Origin: Mycobacterium basiliense
GTDB lineage: Bacteria; Actinomycetota; Actinomycetes; Mycobacteriales; Mycobacteriaceae
Direction: 5' to 3'
NCBI RefSeq assembly: GCF_900292015.1
Contig: NZ_LR130759.1
Location: forward strand, 1,798,001 to 1,862,000
Length of the DNA stretch: 64,000 bases
Below are positions 23,767 through 36,418 of the stretch, piece after piece. A model generated the notes under the pieces. The model was not told the origin of the DNA, did not search any database, and was given only the letters and a program-made list of their open reading frames with translations. The first letter of the stretch is position 1; each line of letters starts with the position of its first letter. Both the position numbers and the translations under genes were made by a program.

Positions 23767-24439
23767 CGCACTACACTCCCATTCGGCTGTCTGCTCAATT
23801 ATGTGTTGTGGACGCTGTGAAACCGCCTGTCGATCGCACAGCGAGACGTCTTGGCGCTCTGTGACTTGCTGGTCCGCGCTGACCAGGCCGCCCTGACGAT
23901 CTCGCAGTTAGCACCCATCGAAGCACGTCTGTGCGGCGTCAGGTGATCGGCCCTAGACTAATCCCCGTTCCCCGAATAACGAATCCCTAGATATAGCGTA
24001 AGCGGCCCCCAGGGCAGCTGCGTGCACTATTGGGAAAATCCAACGGGTTCCCCCAGCGTGCTCCGCTGGCAATATCTGGTATCGCAGTGGTGTGAGCTGG
24101 GTAGAAAGCCTCAAACGTGCATTCTGTTGTGACGGACTGCGCAAGCTGTGGCATGTGTTGCATTAGTGACCAATGTTCATCTGAGTGAGATTTGAGGTAT
24201 GGCTTCCTCCCACCAGGATGCCAGTGGTTTTGGGACCGACGTCCCGTTGTGACAAACGTAACAAGCCCGCGACCGCGCCGGGGACGGGTGGCGGGTTGCC
24301 GGCTCCCTAGGTCTGGCGGCGGCTTGCGTACGCCGCCCGGCGGGCCGGCGCGGCGCACCGGCCGCTGGCGAACTCGGGGCCGGGTGTTACCCGCACCGTC
24401 GGAACCAATACTTTGAGCGGCCAGGACAATTCGGCAAAA
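23767..24439. other. 673-base intergenic region upstream of the PDIM operon, lower G+C, no convincing gene
   Basis: This separates tesA from fadD26. Short ORFs exist here but none has convincing codon use or a recognisable product; I did not identify an orthologue of M. tuberculosis Rv2929. G+C over 23941-24240 is about 54% by hand count, clearly below the coding DNA around it. The part next to tesA (24300-24420) is very G+C-rich with several overlapping GC hairpins that could end tesA transcription. The region probably holds the fadD26 control elements. Confidence 0.6.
23798..23803 (-). promoter_or_regulatory. Possible -10 element of the fadD26 operon
   Basis: On the minus strand this reads CATAAT, five of six to TATAAT. 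It would place the transcript start about 25 bases before the fadD26 ATG. No good -35 lies 16-18 bases upstream, so the call is weak. Confidence 0.3.
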
Positions 24440-25531
<1,092 letters not shown>

Positions 25532-26269
25532 GTGTACCGAGTCTTTGAAGCGCTCGACGAGTTGAGCGCAATTGTCGAAGAAGCCCGTGGCGTGCCCATG
25601 ACGGCGGGCTGTGTCGTGCCTCGCGGTGACGTCCTGGAGCTGCTCGACGACATCAAAGATGCGATTCCTGGTGAACTGGATGACGCGCAGGACGTGTTGG
25701 ATGCGCGCGATTCCATGCTGCACGAGGCGAAAGCACACGCCGACTCCATGGTGTCCTCGGCAACCACCGAGTCCGAATCGATGCTGAACCATGCCCGCGC
25801 GGAGGCCGACCGGATATTGTCCGATGCCAAGGCTCAGGCCGATCGGATGGTCAGTGAGGCGCGTCAACACAGTGAGCGGATGGTCGGGGAAGCGCGCGAG
25901 GAGGCCGTTCGCATAGCGGCCGCGGCGAAGCGGGAATACGAAGCGAGTATCAGCCGCGCCAAATCCGAATGCGATCGCCTGATCGAAAGCGGCAACGTCT
26001 CATACGAGAACGCGGTACAAGAGGGCATCAAAGAACAACAGCGCCTGGTATCGCAAAACGAGGTCGTGCAAGCCGCCAGCGCAGAAGCCACGCGCCTCAT
26101 CGATTCGGCGCATGCCGAGTCCGACCGGCTCCGCGGCGAATGCGACGTTTATGTGGACACCAAGCTTGCCGAGTTCGAAGAAATGCTCAACGGCACACTT
26201 CGTTCCGTCGGGCGAGGCCGCCACCAGCTGCGCACCGCGGCGGGCACGCACGACTACGCGACGCGTTAG
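25532..26269 (+). CDS. sepIVA: DivIVA-like coiled-coil division protein SepIVA (Rv2927c orthologue)
   Basis: A 245-residue protein, the same length as M. tuberculosis Rv2927c. It has a short N-terminal DivIVA-like segment (YRVFEALDEL...VVPRGDVLELLDDIKDAIP) followed by a long Ala/Glu/Arg-rich coiled coil from about residue 50 to 220 with repeated AxADRMVSEAR-type heptads. In M. smegmatis this family (SepIVA) is linked to septation and envelope synthesis. Two starts are possible: ATG 25526 has AGGAGG only 2 bases away, while GTG 25532 has it at the normal 8 bases and gives the family N-terminus (MYRVFEALDE), so GTG is chosen. Confidence 0.94.
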   Translation: MYRVFEALDELSAIVEEARGVPMTAGCVVPRGDVLELLDDIKDAIPGELDDAQDVLDARDSMLHEAKAHADSMVSSATTESESMLNHARAEADRILSDAKAQADRMVSEARQHSERMVGEAREEAVRIAAAAKREYEASISRAKSECDRLIESGNVSYENAVQEGIKEQQRLVSQNEVVQAASAEATRLIDSAHAESDRLRGECDVYVDTKLAEFEEMLNGTLRSVGRGRHQLRTAAGTHDYATR

Positions 26270-26345
26270 TGCCGTCCTGGAAGCTCAAACGTCAACAGGC
26301 GGCGGAACGGCACTGGGCCGCGGCGAGCGCCGTAGGATTTCTGCC

Positions 26346-26939
26346 ATGGCCAGGCAGCGCAGCCACACAACACACGGACATCTGACTGCCCCGATGGCGG
26401 TGGACATCGCCCGGCTCGGGCGGCGTCCCGGGGCCATGTTTATCGTGCATGACACCGTGGAGTGTCCCGCGCGCATCGGTCTGGAGTTGATTGCAATCGA
26501 GCGGGGTGCGCCGCTGGAGTTGGACCTGCGGGTGGAATCTGTGTCGGAAGGGGTGTTGGTGACTGGGACGGTGGCCGCGCCGACGAGCGGCGAGTGCTCA
26601 CGTTGCCTTACCCCAATCCACGGGCGGGTGCAGGTCGGCCTCACCGAATTGTTCGCCTATCCCGCCAGCACCACCGAGGCAACCACCGAGGAAGGAGAGG
26701 TTGGTCGCGTCGTCGACGAGAAAATAGATCTCGAGCAGCCGATCATCGATGCCGTCGGCCTTGAGCTGCCGTTTTCGCCGGTATGCCGGCCGGATTGCCC
26801 CGGACTTTGCCCGGTGTGCGGTGTCGCGCTGGACACCGATCCCGGTCACCACCACGACCAGATCGATCCTAGGTGGGCCAAGCTTGCCGACATGTTTGCG
26901 CCGGAAAACGCCGACACCCCGGATCGAGGTGAGCGGTGA
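26346..26939 (+). CDS. DUF177 (YceD-like) protein, Rv2926c orthologue
   Basis: A 197-residue member of the DUF177/YceD family, which in many bacteria sits next to rpmF and is tied to 23S rRNA or ribosome biogenesis; the exact role in mycobacteria is not known to me. Cysteine pairs suggest metal binding: [10 protein letters not shown] mid-protein and the C-terminal [13 protein letters not shown] followed by GHHHD. The start is ATG 26346 ([13 protein letters not shown]), although the frame is open further upstream. No rpmF follows; the stop overlaps the rnc GTG as GTGA, so the two are coupled. Confidence 0.92.
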   Translation: MARQRSHTTHGHLTAPMAVDIARLGRRPGAMFIVHDTVECPARIGLELIAIERGAPLELDLRVESVSEGVLVTGTVAAPTSGECSRCLTPIHGRVQVGLTELFAYPASTTEATTEEGEVGRVVDEKIDLEQPIIDAVGLELPFSPVCRPDCPGLCPVCGVALDTDPGHHHDQIDPRWAKLADMFAPENADTPDRGER

Positions 26940-27667
26940 CCTCGTCGCGACAACCTCTGCTCGACGCGCTCGGTGTGGACCTGCCCGATCCGCTCATCTC
27001 GCTGGCCCTGACCCACCGCAGCTACGCCTACGAGAAGGGCGGGCTACCGACCAACGAGCGGTTGGAATTTCTTGGTGACGCCGTCCTGGGGTTGACCATC
27101 ACCGACGAGCTTTTTCACCGCCATCCGGAACGTTCGGAAGGCGACCTGGCCAAATTGCGGGCCAGCGTGGTCAACACCCAGGCGCTGGCAGACGTCGCGC
27201 GCAACCTTTGCGACGGCGGCCTGGGCGAGCACATGCTGTTGGGCCGCGGCGAGGCGAATACCGGCGGGGCCAACAAATCGAGCATCCTGGCCGACGGCAT
27301 GGAATCGCTGCTGGGTGCCATTTACCTCGAACACGGAATAGAGGTGGCCCGCGAGGCGATCCTGCGCTTGTTCGGTCCGTTGCTTGATGCGGCACCCACG
27401 CTGGGGGCCGGTCTGGACTGGAAAACCAGCTTGCAGGAGCTGACCGCGTCGCGTGGGCTGGGTGCGCCGTCGTACCTGGTCACCTCCACGGGCCCAGACC
27501 ATCACAAGGAGTTCACCGCGGTGGTCGTGGTGATGGACACCGAATACGGGTCGGGCATAGGGCGATCCAAAAAGGAAGCCGAGCAAAAGGCCGCGGCAGC
27601 GGCGTACAAAACGCTCGAGGCGGTCGAAGTCCTGGATACCGCGATGCCGGGCAGTTCGTCGGCCTAG
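26936..27667 (+). CDS. rnc: Ribonuclease III
   Basis: A double-strand-specific endoribonuclease that processes rRNA and structured transcripts. It has 243 residues. The N-terminal nuclease domain carries the signature [14 protein letters not shown] and the second acidic cluster in [16 protein letters not shown]; a C-terminal double-stranded RNA-binding domain (residues about 160-230) includes [21 protein letters not shown] start overlaps the DUF177 stop. It directly abuts fpg with no spacer. Confidence 0.98.
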   Translation: MTSSRQPLLDALGVDLPDPLISLALTHRSYAYEKGGLPTNERLEFLGDAVLGLTITDELFHRHPERSEGDLAKLRASVVNTQALADVARNLCDGGLGEHMLLGRGEANTGGANKSSILADGMESLLGAIYLEHGIEVAREAILRLFGPLLDAAPTLGAGLDWKTSLQELTASRGLGAPSYLVTSTGPDHHKEFTAVVVVMDTEYGSGIGRSKKEAEQKAAAAAYKTLEAVEVLDTAMPGSSSA

Positions 27668-28546
27668 ATGCCGGAACTACCCGAAGTCGAGGTGGTGCGC
27701 CGCGGCTTGCAGGCCCACGTGGTGGGCAAGACGATGACCGCGGTCCGGGTTCATCATCCCCGTGCGGTACGTCGTCACGAGGCCGGAGCCACCGACCTGA
27801 CGGCGCGGCTGCTCGGCGCGCGGATCGTCGGCACCGATCGACGCGGCAAATATTTGTGGTTGACCCTGGATACTCCGACGGCCATGACCAACGGTGACGG
27901 GCCGGACACCGCACTGGTGGTGCACCTGGGCATGAGCGGGCAGATGTTGATCGGGACCGTCCCACGCGCCGATCATGTGCGCATCTCGGCGCTGCTCGAC
28001 GACGGGACAGTGCTGAGCTTCGCCGACCAGCGGACGTTTGGCGGATGGCTGCTTGCCGACCTGGTAACGGTGGACACCAGCGTGGTGCCGGCGCCGGTCG
28101 CTCACCTGGCACGTGATCCGCTGGATCCACGTTTTGACGCCGATGCCGTCATTAAAGTGTTGCGGCGCAAGCATTCCGAGCTCAAGCGCCAGCTTCTCGA
28201 TCAGCGGGTGGTGTCGGGAATCGGCAACATCTACGCCGACGAGGCGCTGTGGCGAGCGCAGGTGAACGGTGCCCGGGTGGCCGCCACACTGACCCGGCGG
28301 CAGTTGGGCGCCGTCTTGGCTGCGGCCACCGAAGTGATGCGCGAAGCGCTGGCCCAGGGCGGAACCTCGTTCGATTCGCTGTATGTCAACGTTAACGGCG
28401 AGTCCGGCTACTTCGACCGGTCGCTGGATGCCTATGGTCGCGAAGGCGAAAACTGCCGGCGCTGCGGTGCGGTGATGCGCAGGGAGAAGTTCATGAACCG
28501 CTCGTCGTACTACTGCCCGCGATGCCAGCCGCGGCCCCGACGTTGA
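27668..28546 (+). CDS. fpg: Formamidopyrimidine-DNA glycosylase (MutM)
   Basis: A base-excision repair enzyme removing oxidised purines such as 8-oxoguanine. It has 292 residues. The catalytic N-terminus [14 protein letters not shown] keeps Pro2 and Glu3, a conserved lysine lies in DRRGKYLWL, and the helix-two-turn-helix region reads [12 protein letters not shown]. The C-terminal zinc finger has all four cysteines (CRRCG...CPRC). The ATG follows the rnc TAG immediately. Confidence 0.98.
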   Translation: MPELPEVEVVRRGLQAHVVGKTMTAVRVHHPRAVRRHEAGATDLTARLLGARIVGTDRRGKYLWLTLDTPTAMTNGDGPDTALVVHLGMSGQMLIGTVPRADHVRISALLDDGTVLSFADQRTFGGWLLADLVTVDTSVVPAPVAHLARDPLDPRFDADAVIKVLRRKHSELKRQLLDQRVVSGIGNIYADEALWRAQVNGARVAATLTRRQLGAVLAAATEVMREALAQGGTSFDSLYVNVNGESGYFDRSLDAYGREGENCRRCGAVMRREKFMNRSSYYCPRCQPRPRR

Positions 28547-28653
28547 ACGCAATGCCACGGTGGTCGGCCACCTCCGCTGGCGGCGCCGGCGCGCGACTGA
28601 TGGCGGGATGGGGCGCGGCAGGGCCGTTCAGCGGGAACCAGTAAAAAGGAGCC

Positions 28654-29067
28654 ATGACGGAACTGTGGGTCGAACGCACGGGCACCCGCCGCTACACGGG
28701 ACACAGCTCGCGAGGAGCGCAGGTACTCGTCGGCTCAGAGGATGTCGACGGGGTGTTCACCCCGGGTGAGCTGATGAAGATCGCCCTCGCGGCGTGCAGC
28801 GGCATGTCCAGTGACCAGCCGCTGTCGCGTCGGCTCGGCGATGACTACCAAGCGGTGGTCAGGGTGTCCGGTGCGGCCGACCGCGACCAGGAACGTTATC
28901 CACTGCTCGCCGAGACGCTGGAGCTCGACCTGTCGGGCTTGACTGACGAGGAGAAAGAGCGAGTGATGCTGGTCGTCGACCGTGCCGTCGACCTGGTGTG
29001 CACGGTGGGGCGCACGTTGAAATCGGGCACCACCGTCAAATTCGAGGTCGCCGATGTCCCAGCCTGA
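28654..29067 (+). CDS. OsmC-family protein (Rv2923c orthologue)
   Basis: A 137-residue member of the OsmC/Ohr superfamily of small peroxide-handling proteins. Two conserved-type cysteines are visible (AACSGMSS near residue 49 and DLVCTVGRT near 114), as expected for thiol peroxidase activity, but the substrate is unknown. AAGGAG upstream supports ATG 28654. It overlaps the next gene by 14 bases, so co-translation is likely. A 107-base gap separates it from fpg. Confidence 0.92.
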   Translation: MTELWVERTGTRRYTGHSSRGAQVLVGSEDVDGVFTPGELMKIALAACSGMSSDQPLSRRLGDDYQAVVRVSGAADRDQERYPLLAETLELDLSGLTDEEKERVMLVVDRAVDLVCTVGRTLKSGTTVKFEVADVPA

Positions 29068-29335
29068 CGTGCGGCTGACCGCGTGGGTGCACGGTCAGGT
29101 GCAGGGAGTCGGTTTCCGCTGGTGGACCCGCTGCCGTGCGCTCGAGCTGGGCCTTACCGGCTATGCCGCCAATCAGGCCGACGGCCGGGTGCTGGTGGTT
29201 GCCCAGGGGCCCCGCGGGTCGGGGGAGCAATTGCTGCAGCTGTTGCGGGGTGGCGCCACACCCGGACGGGTGGACAACGTCGTGGTGGACTGGTCGGGGG
29301 CATCGGAGCGGATCGCCGGGTTCAGCGAGCGGTAA
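29054..29335 (+). CDS. acyP: Acylphosphatase
   Basis: A 93-residue protein that hydrolyses the carboxyl-phosphate bond of acylphosphates. The family motif [14 protein letters not shown] contains the catalytic Arg, and the catalytic Asn is in [11 protein letters not shown]. It overlaps the OsmC-like gene by 14 bases and ends 11 bases before smc. Confidence 0.96.
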   Translation: MSQPDVRLTAWVHGQVQGVGFRWWTRCRALELGLTGYAANQADGRVLVVAQGPRGSGEQLLQLLRGGATPGRVDNVVVDWSGASERIAGFSER

Positions 29336-29346
29336 TCTGGCCCCTC

Positions 29347-32300
29347 GTGTACCTCAAGAGTCTGACGCTGAAGGGCTTCAAATCCTTCGCTGCGCCGACG
29401 ACCTTGCGGTTCGAGCCCGGTATTACCGCCGTCGTCGGGCCCAACGGTTCCGGCAAATCCAACGTGGTCGATGCGCTGGCGTGGGTGATGGGGGAGCAGG
29501 GAGCCAAGACCCTGCGCGGCGGCAAGATGGAAGACGTCATATTCGCCGGTACGTCGTCGCGCGCTCCGCTGGGTCGTGCGGAAGTCACCGTCACGATCGA
29601 CAACTCCGACAACGCGCTGCCGATCGAATTCACCGAGGTGTCGATCACCCGGCGGATGTTTCGCGACGGTGCCAGCGAATACGAAATCAACGGCAGCGGT
29701 TGCCGTTTGATGGACGTCCAGGAACTGCTGAGTGACTCCGGGATCGGCCGAGAGATGCATGTGATCGTCGGTCAGGGCAAGCTGGACGAGATCCTGCAAT
29801 CGCGCCCCGAGGACCGGCGGGCCTTTATCGAAGAGGCCGCGGGGGTGCTCAAGCATCGCAAGCGCAAGGAAAAGGCGCTCCGGAAGCTGGATTCCATGTC
29901 GGCGAACCTGGCTCGGCTCACCGATCTGACGACCGAATTGCGGCGTCAACTCAAGCCGCTGGGCCGCCAGGCCGAAGTGGCTCGCCGCGCCCAAACCATT
30001 CAGGCTGACCTGCGTGATGCGCGGCTGCGGCTGGCGGCCGACGACCTGGTCAGCAGGCGGTCCGAACGCGAAGCGATCTTCGAGGCCGAGGCCACCATGC
30101 GCCGTGACCATGACGACGCCGCCGCCCGGCTGACGGTGGCATCCGAGGAGCTGGCCACCCACGAAGCCGCGCTGGCCGAGTTGTCGGTTCGGGCCGACGC
30201 CGTCCAACACACCTGGTTCGGCTTGTCCGCGCTGGCGGAGCGGGTGGGCGCTACCGTGCGTATCGCCAGTGAGCGTGCGCAGCACCTCGATGTCGAGCCG
30301 GTGATCAGCGGCGACACCGACCCCGACGCGCTGGAGGACGAGGCACAGCAGATGGCCGTCGCCGAGCAGCAGCTACTGGCGGAGCTGGCCGAGGCCCGCG
30401 CCCGGCTGGATGCCGCACGCGCGGAGCTGGCCGACCGCGAGCATCGTGCTGCGGAGGCCGACCGGGCGCATTTGGCGGCGGTGCGAGCCGAGGCCGACCG
30501 GCGCGAAGGTCTGGCGCGGCTGGCCGGACAGGTGGAAACCATGCGGGCGCGCGTCGAATCGATCGATGACAGCGTTGCGCGGTTGTCCGAGCGGATCGAT
30601 GAGGCCGCTGCGCGCGCCCAGCACACTCGTGCGGAATTCGAAACCGTGCAGGCCCGCGTCGGTGAGCTAGATCAGGGCGAGGTCGGTCTGGATGAGCAGC
30701 ACGAACGGACGGTGGCCGCGTTGCGGCTGGCCGACGGACGCGTCGCTGAGCTACAGGTGGCCGAGCGTGACGCCGAACGCCAGGTGGCGTCGTTGCGGGC
30801 CCGCATCGACGCGCTTTCGGTGGGCTTGGACCGCAAGGACGGCGCCGCCTGGTTGGCGCGGAATCGTGGTGGCGCAGGGCTTTTCGGATCGGTTGCCCAG
30901 CTTGTTAAGGTGCGTTCGGGTTACGAGGCGGCGTTGGCCGCGGTGCTGGGCTCGGCGGCTGACGCCCTGGCCGCGGACAGCTTCGATGCAGCCCGTGCCG
31001 CCGTCCGTGCGCTCAAGGACGCAGACGGCGGCCGCGCCGCGTTGGTGCTGAGCGACTGGCCGGCTCCCACCGGCCCCGTACCGACCGGTGAGCTGCCCAG
31101 CGGCGCGCAGTGGGCACTGGATTTGGTCGATGTGTCGCCGCGATTGCGCGGTGCGCTGACGGCGATGCTTTCCGGGGTCGCGGTGGTCAACGACTTGGCT
31201 GAAGCGCTGGATTTGGTGGCGGTTCGCCCCCAACTGCGTGCGGTGACCATCGATGGCGATCTGGTGGGGGCCGGCTGGGTCAGCGGCGGGTCCGACCGCA
31301 AGCCCAGCACCCTTGAGATCACTTCGGAGATCGATAGGGCCAGGAGCGAACTGGACGCCGCTGAGGCGCAGGTGGCGCAACTGAGCGCGGCCCTGTCGGG
31401 CGCACTGACCGAGCAGGAGACCCGTCAGGACGCCGCCGAGCAGGCAATGGCGGCCCTCAACGAATCCGATACCGCAATCTCGGCGATGTACGAACAACTG
31501 GGCCGACTCGGTCAGGAGGCGCGCGCGTCGGAGGAGGAGTGGACCCGGCTGCTGCGACAGCGTGAGGAATTGGAAGTTGGACGCGCGCAGACCCTCGAGG
31601 AGGTATCCGAGCTCGAGACCCGGTTGCGCAACGCCCAGCAGACCCAGCATGTGCAGGCGGAGGACCCCAACCCAGCACAGACTCGCCAGGCGATCGCGGC
31701 GGCCGCCGAGAGCGCGCGCGCCGTCGAGGTCGACGCCCGGTTGGCGGTGCGGACCGCCGAGGAACGCGCCAACGCGGTGCGTGGCCGGGCCGATTCGCTG
31801 CGCCGCGCCGCGGCCGCGGAGCGAGAGGCGCGGCGGCGTGCCGAACAGGCGCGGGCCGCTCGGCTGCGCTCGGCCGCGGTGGCCGCCGCGGTCGCGGACT
31901 CGGGTCGGCTGCTGGCGTGGCGACTGAACCGGGTGGTCGACTCGGCGTCACAACTGCGCGACGAGCTGGCCGCCGAACGCCAACAGCGGTCCGCGGCGAT
32001 GGCGGCGGTTCGCGAGGAGACCAACACCCTTAGCGCCACGGTGGCCGCGCTTACCGATTCGCTGCATCGCGACGAGGTGGCCAACGCCCAGGCGGCGATG
32101 CGAATCGAGCAGCTCGAACAGATGGTGCTCGAACAATTCGGAATGGCACCGGCCGATCTGGTCGCCGAATACGGTCCCCAGATTCCGTTGCCGCCCACCG
32201 AGCTGGAAATGGCAGAGTTCGAGCAGGCCCGCGAACGAGGCGAGCAGGTGGTGGCACCGGCCCCGATGCCGTTCGACCGGGTCACCCAGGAGCGTCGGGC

Positions 32301-32958
32301 CAAACGTGCCGAGCGAGATCTGGCCGAACTGGGCAGGGTCAACCCGCTGGCTCTTGAAGAGTTTGCTGCGCTGGAAGAGCGCTACAACTTCCTTTCCACC
32401 CAGCTCGAAGATGTCAAGGCGGCGCGAAAGGATTTGCTCGACGTCATTGCCGATGTGGATGCGCGCATCCTGCAAGTGTTCAGTGACGCGTTCGTCGACG
32501 TCGAACGGGAATTCCGGACCGTGTTCAGTTCCCTCTTCCCGGGTGGCGAAGGTCGGCTACGCCTTACCCAACCCGACGACATGCTGACCACCGGAATTGA
32601 GGTCGAGGCCCGCCCGCCCGGCAAGAAGATCACCCGGCTCTCGTTGCTTTCCGGTGGCGAGAAGGCGCTGACCGCGGTAGCGATGCTGGTTGCGATCTTC
32701 CGGGCACGGCCGTCGCCCTTCTACATCATGGACGAGGTGGAGGCCGCGCTGGATGACACCAACCTGCGCCGGTTGATCGGATTGTTCGAACAACTGCGGG
32801 ATCGGTCCCAGCTGATCATCATCACGCACCAAAAGCCGACGATGGAGGTTGCCGACGCCCTGTACGGCGTGACCATGCAGGGCGATGGCATCACCGCCGT
32901 GATTTCGCAACGGATGCGGGGCCAGCAGGTGGAGCGGCTCGCCACCACTTCCTCGTAG
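29347..32958 (+). CDS. smc: Chromosome partition protein SMC
   Basis: An ATPase of 1203 residues (M. tuberculosis 1205) that organises and segregates the chromosome with ScpA/ScpB, which are not in this window. The N-terminal head has Walker A GPNGSGKS (residues 32-39). Long coiled coils flank a hinge at about 500-660. The C-terminal head has signature [10 protein letters not shown] near 1101 and Walker [13 protein letters not shown] chose GTG 29347 ([14 protein letters not shown]). The frame remains open back to 29083, but that part lies over acyP and does not match the family. Confidence 0.97.
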   Translation: MYLKSLTLKGFKSFAAPTTLRFEPGITAVVGPNGSGKSNVVDALAWVMGEQGAKTLRGGKMEDVIFAGTSSRAPLGRAEVTVTIDNSDNALPIEFTEVSITRRMFRDGASEYEINGSGCRLMDVQELLSDSGIGREMHVIVGQGKLDEILQSRPEDRRAFIEEAAGVLKHRKRKEKALRKLDSMSANLARLTDLTTELRRQLKPLGRQAEVARRAQTIQADLRDARLRLAADDLVSRRSEREAIFEAEATMRRDHDDAAARLTVASEELATHEAALAELSVRADAVQHTWFGLSALAERVGATVRIASERAQHLDVEPVISGDTDPDALEDEAQQMAVAEQQLLAELAEARARLDAARAELADREHRAAEADRAHLAAVRAEADRREGLARLAGQVETMRARVESIDDSVARLSERIDEAAARAQHTRAEFETVQARVGELDQGEVGLDEQHERTVAALRLADGRVAELQVAERDAERQVASLRARIDALSVGLDRKDGAAWLARNRGGAGLFGSVAQLVKVRSGYEAALAAVLGSAADALAADSFDAARAAVRALKDADGGRAALVLSDWPAPTGPVPTGELPSGAQWALDLVDVSPRLRGALTAMLSGVAVVNDLAEALDLVAVRPQLRAVTIDGDLVGAGWVSGGSDRKPSTLEITSEIDRARSELDAAEAQVAQLSAALSGALTEQETRQDAAEQAMAALNESDTAISAMYEQLGRLGQEARASEEEWTRLLRQREELEVGRAQTLEEVSELETRLRNAQQTQHVQAEDPNPAQTRQAIAAAAESARAVEVDARLAVRTAEERANAVRGRADSLRRAAAAEREARRRAEQARAARLRSAAVAAAVADSGRLLAWRLNRVVDSASQLRDELAAERQQRSAAMAAVREETNTLSATVAALTDSLHRDEVANAQAAMRIEQLEQMVLEQFGMAPADLVAEYGPQIPLPPTELEMAEFEQARERGEQVVAPAPMPFDRVTQERRAKRAERDLAELGRVNPLALEEFAALEERYNFLSTQLEDVKAARKDLLDVIADVDARILQVFSDAFVDVEREFRTVFSSLFPGGEGRLRLTQPDDMLTTGIEVEARPPGKKITRLSLLSGGEKALTAVAMLVAIFRARPSPFYIMDEVEAALDDTNLRRLIGLFEQLRDRSQLIIITHQKPTMEVADALYGVTMQGDGITAVISQRMRGQQVERLATTSS

Positions 32959-33054
32959 GTTTGCCAGCCCCTCCATTTCTGGGGGGCGCCTTGAACTCGG
33001 GCAGCGTTCGCCCTCGCTGTCCGCATCTCGTCTAGCCCTGGAAGGATTGTCTGC

Positions 33055-34410
33055 GTGTCGGAAGGTCTATGGATCGCCATCGCGGTCGTCGCCGCCCTGG
33101 TCGTCATCGCGGCGCTGGTCATCGGTCTGGTGCGCTACCGTCGGCGGCGGATCAACCTGTCGGCCCGACCGGAAGCGCTGGACCGCTCCGGCGGCTACAC
33201 CGCGTCGTCCGGGATCACCTTCAGCCAGACACCCTCGCCGGTCGAGACGGCCGAACCCGCCGACGGAATGGACACCAGCGGGCTGCCCGCGGTAGGTGAC
33301 GATGCCACCGTTCCGCGGGACGCCCCCAAGCGCACCATCGCCGAAGTCCATCTCCCGGAGGTTGAACCCGAACCCGAGGCCGACACGCCATCGGGCCCGA
33401 CCATCTCCGAACCGGCGCCGCCGGTGGCCCCTGCCTCCCAGGCCGCGCCGGCGCCGGAAACACCGGAAATACGGGAAGTCGAGGCCATAGAGCCGCCGGA
33501 AGGTCGCTTGGAGCGCTTGCGTGGGCGGCTCGCCAAATCCCAAAACGCGTTCGGACGCAGCATGCTGGGCTTGATCGGTGGCGGCGATCTGGACGAGGAG
33601 TCCTGGCAGGACGTGGAGGACACCCTGCTGGTCGCCGATCTGGGGCCGGTGGTCACCGAGTCGGTGGTGTCGCACCTGCGCGCCCGGCTGGCCAGCGGAA
33701 AGGTCCGTACCGAGGCCGACGCACGCGGTGTGCTACGGGACGTCCTGATCAACGAGCTGCACCCCGACATGGACCGCTCGATCCGTGCCCTGCCGCACGC
33801 CGACCATCCGTCGGTACTACTGGTCGTCGGCGTGAACGGCACGGGAAAAACCACCACGGTCGGCAAGTTGGCGCGGGTGCTGGTGGCCGATGGCCGGCGC
33901 ACGGTGTTGGGCGCGGCCGATACGTTCCGGGCGGCCGCGGCCGATCAACTGCAGACCTGGGCGGCCCAGGTGGGCGCGGAGGTCGTGCGCGGGGCCGAAG
34001 GCGCTGACCCGGCCTCGGTGGCCTTCGACGCCGTCGACAAGGGGATTGCCATGGGCGCCGATGTGGTCCTCATCGACACCGCCGGCCGGCTGCACACCAA
34101 GGTCGGTCTGATGGATGAACTCGGCAAGGTCAAGCGCGTGGTGACCCGGCGGGCGGCGGTCGACGAAGTTTTACTGGTGCTCGACGCCACGATCGGGCAG
34201 AACGGGCTGGCGCAGGCGCGGGTCTTTGCGGAGGTCGTGGAGATCAGCGGAGTGGTTCTCACCAAGCTGGATGGAACGGCGAAGGGCGGCATTGTTTTCC
34301 GGGTCCAGCAGGAGCTCGACGTGCCGGTGAAGCTGGTAGGTCTGGGTGAAGGCCCCGACGATCTGGCGCCGTTCGAACCGGCCGCTTTCGTCGACGCCCT
34401 GCTCGGCTAG
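33055..34410 (+). CDS. ftsY: Signal recognition particle receptor FtsY
   Basis: The SRP receptor GTPase that docks Ffh-bound ribosomes at the membrane. It has 451 residues (M. tuberculosis 422). An N-terminal membrane segment (residues about 5-25, WIAIAVVAALVVIAALVIGL) is followed by an acidic Pro/Glu-rich linker to about 150, then the NG domain: G1 GVNGTGKTTT near 259, DTAGRLHTK and TKLDGTAKGG. The longer linker explains the extra length. GTG start. ffh, its partner, lies about 7 kb downstream. Confidence 0.97.
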   Translation: MSEGLWIAIAVVAALVVIAALVIGLVRYRRRRINLSARPEALDRSGGYTASSGITFSQTPSPVETAEPADGMDTSGLPAVGDDATVPRDAPKRTIAEVHLPEVEPEPEADTPSGPTISEPAPPVAPASQAAPAPETPEIREVEAIEPPEGRLERLRGRLAKSQNAFGRSMLGLIGGGDLDEESWQDVEDTLLVADLGPVVTESVVSHLRARLASGKVRTEADARGVLRDVLINELHPDMDRSIRALPHADHPSVLLVVGVNGTGKTTTVGKLARVLVADGRRTVLGAADTFRAAAADQLQTWAAQVGAEVVRGAEGADPASVAFDAVDKGIAMGADVVLIDTAGRLHTKVGLMDELGKVKRVVTRRAAVDEVLLVLDATIGQNGLAQARVFAEVVEISGVVLTKLDGTAKGGIVFRVQQELDVPVKLVGLGEGPDDLAPFEPAAFVDALLG

Positions 34411-34415
34411 TAGCT

Positions 34416-34451
34416 CTTACACAGCAGGTCTTACGTTAATCCTGATGAAAC
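34416..34451 (+). promoter_or_regulatory. Possible GlnR-type nitrogen control site before amt
   Basis: Two CTTAC half-sites (34416-34420, 34430-34434) and one GAAAC (34447-34451) lie about 100 bases before amt. These resemble halves of the actinobacterial GlnR box, but the spacing (12 bases between the second CTTAC and GAAAC) is not canonical, so this is only suggestive. Confidence 0.3.
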
Positions 34452-34553
34452 ACGGCGGCACCATTGCCGCAACAACTACTGCGCATGGTTCTGGATCAGG
34501 TCACCAGTCATCCAATCTGGGACCGTCCCAACGCTGACTGGAGGTGATAGCGA

Positions 34554-36325
<1,772 letters not shown>

Positions 36326-36418
36326 GACTAGCCGCGCATTGCTGAACCAAGTGGGTCGGGCTGGCCGGGCGTGAACGCCGGTCCGCCGGACCCGCCCGGC
36401 ACATCTCAATCGGGGGTC

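Noticed and set aside
29083..29346. Longer SMC start at 29083
   Set aside because: This part overlaps acylphosphatase in another frame. The conserved SMC N-terminus begins at GTG 29347.
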